Assembly: GCA_963781595.1 (NCBI GenBank)
Contig: CAWAGG010000006.1
Span: 186,001 to 250,000, forward strand
Source of the DNA: JBEDUK01 sp963781595
GTDB lineage: Bacteria; Actinomycetota; UBA4738
DNA length: 64,000 bases
Direction of reading: 5' to 3'
The notes beneath the pieces are model-generated. The model saw only the letters and a list, made by a program, of their open reading frames with translations, ran no database searches and had not been told where the DNA came from. Made by a program: the position numbers and the translations under genes. Every line of letters starts with the position of its first letter. Within the stretch, counting starts at the first letter, position 1. Of this stretch, positions 60,439 through 64,000 are shown one piece after another.

Positions 60439-61119
60439 TCAGCGGGGTCGGAGGAACAGGACCTCCGAGCCGATCGGCCGGTACCCGGCCGCCAGGAACG
60501 CGCGCAACGATGCCGCATTGCCGGGGGTGACCTGCGCGAACAGGGGTTCATCGCCCGGGACCAACGTCCGCGCGGCCTCCGCGAGCGCCCGCCCGAGCCC
60601 GGCGTCGCGATGGCTCGGGTCGACCTCGACGCTGACCTCGAGCCGGCCGGCCAGGCCTCGACCGAGCGTGACGACCGCCGTGCGGCGATCGTCCTCGAAC
60701 GTCCGCAGGCCCGTGCGGTAGCGAGTGGCGCGGTCGACCCGGGGATGGTCCGGGGCGTCGATCTCGACGAGCGACGGCTCCATGGACCCACCCGCCTCGG
60801 GCCGGACGGCGAGGACGACGTCGACCATCCCGGGGGTCGAGCCGAGGCGCTCGCCGAGCCAGGCGAGGAACCGAACGTCCATGGCCGCACCGAGGTCGTC
60901 GGCCGGGAGCTGCGCGAGGACCTCGTCGGGGCCGACGGCCGCCGCGACGACGTGATGCGCCGTGAACCCGATGACCGCGTCACATCGTCCCGGCGGTGAC
61001 GGGAGCACGGCGGTGGCACCGTCCGGCGGCGGGAAGCGCCCGGCCGCCGCCGCGAACAGCATCCGGAGGAGCGGGTCCTCGGTCGATCCGTCGCCCCGAG
61101 GCGCCGCGGCCCGGCTCAA
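60439..61119 (-). CDS. GNAT-family N-acetyltransferase, likely TTG start
   Basis: 226 residues. The C-terminal GNAT fold is clear: VSVEVDPSHRDAGLGRALAEAARTLV (acetyl-CoA loop) and QVTPGNAASLRAFLAAGYRPIGSEVLFLR. The N-terminal half includes DPLLRMLFAAAAGRFPPPDG, which I take as the conserved start region, and it precedes the first ATG (61062). The only start codon upstream in frame is TTG 61119, overlapping the thiolase stop (TTGA), so translational coupling is likely. If ATG 61062 is used, 19 residues are lost. Substrate unknown. Confidence 0.78.
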   Translation of the reverse strand: MSRAAAPRGDGSTEDPLLRMLFAAAAGRFPPPDGATAVLPSPPGRCDAVIGFTAHHVVAAAVGPDEVLAQLPADDLGAAMDVRFLAWLGERLGSTPGMVDVVLAVRPEAGGSMEPSLVEIDAPDHPRVDRATRYRTGLRTFEDDRRTAVVTLGRGLAGRLEVSVEVDPSHRDAGLGRALAEAARTLVPGDEPLFAQVTPGNAASLRAFLAAGYRPIGSEVLFLRPR

Positions 61120-62357
61120 CCCAGGCGTTCGATGATGGTGGCGTTCGCCATGCCGCCGCCCTCGCACATCGTCTGCAGGCCGTAGCGGCCGCCGGTGCGC
61201 TCGAGCTCGTGCAGCATCGTGGTCATCAGCTTGGCGCCGGTCGCCCCGAGCGGGTGACCGACCGCGATCGCGCCGCCGTTGGGGTTCACGTGCGCGTCGA
61301 ACCACGCGTCGGACACACCGAGTTCGCGCTGCCAGGCGAGGACGATCGTCGCGAACGCCTCGTTGATCTCGACCACGTCGACATCGGCCAGCGAGAGCTT
61401 CGCCTTCGCGAGCGCCCTCCCGGTCGCCGGGATCGGCGCCGTCAGCATCAGGATCGGCGAGTCGCCGGCGAGGGCGAACGACAGGAACCGCGCCCGCGGG
61501 GTCAGCCCAAGCTCGGCCGCCTTCTCCCGCGACGCGATCAGCACCGCCGAGGCTCCGTCGGAGATCTGCGAGGAGTTGCCCGCGGTCACGGTCCAGTTGA
61601 TCTGGCCGGGGAACATCTCCTCGAACTGTGGCGCCAGGAACGCCGGGGGGAGCGTCGCCATCTTCGCGCGGTCGGGGTCGAGCCGGATGCCCTCGTCGAA
61701 GTCGAGCAGCGTCTGTTCGCCTTCGGCTCCGGCCACCTTCAGCGGGAGGATCTCGCGCTTGAAGTACCCGGCCTTCGTCGCCGCCGCGGCCTTCGAGTGT
61801 GAGCGGAACGCGAAGTCGTCCGCGTCCTCCCGGGTGATGTTCCACTTCGTCGCGATCAGATCGGCCGAGATCCCCTGGGGCACGAGCTTGCCGTCGTAGC
61901 GGGCCAGCTCGGCATGGCTGAACGGCAGCTGCCCCATCGTCGAGGACCCCATGGGCACGCGCGACATGTTCTCGACGCCCGAGGCGACGACCAGCTCGTA
62001 CTGGCCGGCCATCACGCCCTGCGCCGCGAAATGGATCGACTGCTGCGACGACCCGCACTGCCGGTCGATCGTCGTCGCCGGCACCTCCTCGGGGAACCCC
62101 GCCGCGAGCCAGCCGTTGCGGGCGATGTTGAACGTCTGCTCGCCGGCCTGGGACACGCAGCCCGTGATGTTGTCCTCGATCTGACCGGGGTCCACGCCGG
62201 CGCGCTCGACCACCTCCTTCAGCACGGCCGCCAGCAGGTCGACGGGGTGCGTGTCCTTGAGCGAACCGTTCCGCTTCCCGATCGGGGTCCGGACCGCCTC
62301 GACGATGACGGCTTCGTGCATCCGCGGCATCTCGAACGCCTGTGACGTGTCGGACAT
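61116..62357 (-). CDS. Acetyl-CoA acetyltransferase (thiolase)
   Basis: 413 residues. Acyl-accepting Cys in IDRQCGSSQQSIHFAAQG, the His in NGGAIAVGHPLGATGAK and the closing Cys in TMCEGGGMANATII complete the thiolase triad. Condenses or cleaves acyl-CoA in beta-oxidation or ketone/PHB pathways; which one is not told by the neighbours. GGAGG lies 7 nt before ATG 62357. Overlaps the GNAT start. Confidence 0.95.
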   Translation of the reverse strand: MSDTSQAFEMPRMHEAVIVEAVRTPIGKRNGSLKDTHPVDLLAAVLKEVVERAGVDPGQIEDNITGCVSQAGEQTFNIARNGWLAAGFPEEVPATTIDRQCGSSQQSIHFAAQGVMAGQYELVVASGVENMSRVPMGSSTMGQLPFSHAELARYDGKLVPQGISADLIATKWNITREDADDFAFRSHSKAAAATKAGYFKREILPLKVAGAEGEQTLLDFDEGIRLDPDRAKMATLPPAFLAPQFEEMFPGQINWTVTAGNSSQISDGASAVLIASREKAAELGLTPRARFLSFALAGDSPILMLTAPIPATGRALAKAKLSLADVDVVEINEAFATIVLAWQRELGVSDAWFDAHVNPNGGAIAVGHPLGATGAKLMTTMLHELERTGGRYGLQTMCEGGGMANATIIERLG

Positions 62358-62566
62358 CGAACGACCTCCCTGGACATGGAGCCCGCGAACCCGGGCTGGC
62401 GCAGCGTACCTACCGACGGGTAACATCGTCGAGAGTAGGCGCCCGACCCCGACCCGTCAACGCGGCCGGTCGCGATAGGCTCTGCGGTCCACGCAGGTCG
62501 GGCGGGCGACCTCGGGCGACCGGGCACGGGATCTCTCCGGGCCCGCGAGAGGGGGGTTCGAAAGCG

Positions 62567-64000
62567 ATGAGACGGATCGTGGTCGGAACGCTTGCGACCG
62601 TGCTCGTGGTGCTGATGGGCACCGTGCCCTCCGGGGCACGCAGCTCGCCCGCGAAAGGATCGTCGGTGGACCCGGGCGAGTTCCCCTACGGAGTCGCCGT
62701 GTTCGACGTCAAGCCCGACCGCGCGTACCTCTGGTCGTTCACCGACGTCGCCACCAAGGTGCGCGTCGAATGGAGCACCGACCCGTCGTTCTCCACGATC
62801 GACGGGAGCAAGACGTTCGGCGTGACCGGCAAGCACGGCGGCGTGGCGACGACGCCGGTCCAGGGCCTCACGCCGGGCACGACCTACTACTACCGGTTCG
62901 TCGACAAAGGGAACGGCGCGCTCAGCCGGACGGGTTCGTTCCAGACCGCGCCGGACCCCGCGGCCGACGTCGCGTTCACGTTCCACATCAGCGGCGACCA
63001 GGACGGCACGCTCGATCCCTCGAACGGCAAGCCGTGCTTCAACACGTTCCAGTCGTTCCAGTCGGTCCAGAACGAAGATCCCGCGTTCTACGTGAACCTG
63101 GGCGACACGATCTACTCCGATTCGAAGTGCAAGGAGGCGCAGGGCGGGATCGGCGACGACGTCACCCTCGACCAGTACCGCGCCGATCACGCGAACCAGG
63201 TCACGTACGACGCCTGGAGGAACCTCCGCGGCGCGACGGGGATCTACTCGCAGTGGGACGACCACGAGGTCCGCAACGACTTCGATTCCCAGACCGTGGA
63301 CCCGCAGCTGCTCGCGAACGGGCGCCAGGCGTTCATGGAATGGGAAGGCGTCAAGAAGTGGGACAAGAAGCTCGGCTTCTACCGCACATGGACGTGGGGG
63401 GCGAACGCGCAGTTCTTCCTCCTGGACGAGCGGTCGTTCCGGACGGTCGAAGCCGTGAACATGGACGCCGACCACGACCAGGTGCCCGACTGCAACGACG
63501 CGTCGACCGGGAACCCTGACCTGGCCCCGACGCTCAGTCAGAAGTGGCGAACCTTCTTCGCTGGCCAGTTCCAGGGCTCGGGGCTCGATCAGCCCCCGCC
63601 CGCGCAGTGCCTCACGGACCTGAACGCGAGCGACCGGACGCTGCTCGGCGCAGCGCAGCGGAAACGGTTCCTGAAGGACCTCGCCGCCAGCACCGCGACA
63701 TGGAAGTTCGTCATCACGGAGGATCAGATCCAGAACTTCTTCGCGCTCCCGTACGACCGCTGGGAGGGCTACCAGTGGGAGCGCAACCAGGTGCTGCAGT
63801 CCATCGACACGAACGCGGTCAAGAACGTCGTGTGGCTCGCGACGGACATCCACGCCTTCATGGGCCACACGGTCGACTACAACACCAGCGACCCGGGGAT
63901 CGGCCAGACCGTGCAGAACATGGTGGAGTTCTCGTTCGGGCCGGTGGCAACGGACACGTTCGCGACCGAGGTCGACGAGCTGCTCGCGCCGGGATGCCAG
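62567..64000 (+). CDS. phoD: PhoD-type alkaline phosphatase (3' end cut by window edge)
   Basis: 478 codons visible, open to the right edge. A signal peptide (about 1-25, RRIVVGTLATVLVVLMGTVP) sends it out of the cell. An Fn-III-like N-terminal domain (YLWSFTDVATKVRVEWSTDPSF ... GTTYYYRFV, about 45-120) precedes the metallophosphatase domain with GDTIYSDSKCK, QWDDHEVRNDFDSQ and DIHAFMGHTVD, the metal-ligand motifs. Such enzymes cleave phosphate diesters or monoesters under phosphate stress. A PHO box was not identified. The C-terminus is not visible. Confidence 0.92.
   Translation, partial: MRRIVVGTLATVLVVLMGTVPSGARSSPAKGSSVDPGEFPYGVAVFDVKPDRAYLWSFTDVATKVRVEWSTDPSFSTIDGSKTFGVTGKHGGVATTPVQGLTPGTTYYYRFVDKGNGALSRTGSFQTAPDPAADVAFTFHISGDQDGTLDPSNGKPCFNTFQSFQSVQNEDPAFYVNLGDTIYSDSKCKEAQGGIGDDVTLDQYRADHANQVTYDAWRNLRGATGIYSQWDDHEVRNDFDSQTVDPQLLANGRQAFMEWEGVKKWDKKLGFYRTWTWGANAQFFLLDERSFRTVEAVNMDADHDQVPDCNDASTGNPDLAPTLSQKWRTFFAGQFQGSGLDQPPPAQCLTDLNASDRTLLGAAQRKRFLKDLAASTATWKFVITEDQIQNFFALPYDRWEGYQWERNQVLQSIDTNAVKNVVWLATDIHAFMGHTVDYNTSDPGIGQTVQNMVEFSFGPVATDTFATEVDELLAPGCQ

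Overview
High-GC window with a strong actinobacterial signature: a divergent tRNA-Leu(CAG) followed by fhaA-fhaB-pstP-ftsW/rodA-pbpA-pknB, a crgA gene, a ThyX-like thymidylate synthase, GTG/ATGA gene overlaps and several probable leaderless genes. The split ThyX-like protein, bactofilin, DUF4446 protein and single kinase argue for a deep or poorly characterised actinomycete lineage rather than a classical one (inference). serS and the fha-pkn cluster often lie near oriC in actinomycetes. No rRNA, CRISPR array or intact insertion sequence was seen.

1-16.6 kb is amino-acid and nitrogen metabolism. A SAM riboswitch precedes thrC (cut by the window edge). ppk2 and a P-type cation ATPase lie upstream on the same strand. 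gltB and amtB diverge across a regulatory region that carries four GlnR-type half-sites at exact 11-bp spacing, a good gltB promoter and two very strong hairpins in the gltB leader. A frameshifted scrap of a nitrite/sulfite reductase sits just after gltB. ilvD, a nuclease lipoprotein, serS, bactofilin and a DUF4446 gene follow on the minus strand.

16.6-30.5 kb is mixed housekeeping and signalling: larC, DUF2252, PAP2 phosphatase, a cupin/TetR pair with a repeat-rich operator, an ANTAR protein, a coupled Cys-rich protein and GGDEF cyclase, a hemolysin-III protein, a YihY permease, a class III nucleotidyl cyclase pseudogene with three lesions, and a DGPF-ECF sigma-AHSA1 operon.

30.5-35.6 kb is a decayed accessory stretch: a terpene-cyclase-like C-terminal remnant, a broken SDR, a YdeI-like gene, a lipoprotein, a hydrolase/nucleotide-cyclase fusion and a MazEF-type toxin-antitoxin pair. 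A PadR-controlled ABC exporter follows (35.6-39.5 kb).

39.6-48.4 kb is the cell-growth cluster described above, ending with the ThyX-like gene. 48.4-64 kb carries an MFS transporter, an S9 peptidase with a coupled 43-residue membrane protein, an acyl-CoA ligase, an unusual papain-like protease/alpha-beta hydrolase fusion beside a penicillin-acylase-family enzyme, a universal stress protein, a 5'-3' exonuclease, crgA, zinc-ribbon proteins, a GNAT enzyme, a thiolase and a PhoD-type phosphatase cut by the right edge.

A recurrent signal is TANNNT placed exactly 9 nt before the start codon in six genes (larC, mazE-like, pknB, thyX-like, S9 peptidase, crgA), with 8- or 10-nt variants at others. 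This indicates many leaderless transcripts. All calls come from reading the sequence; no database search was run.
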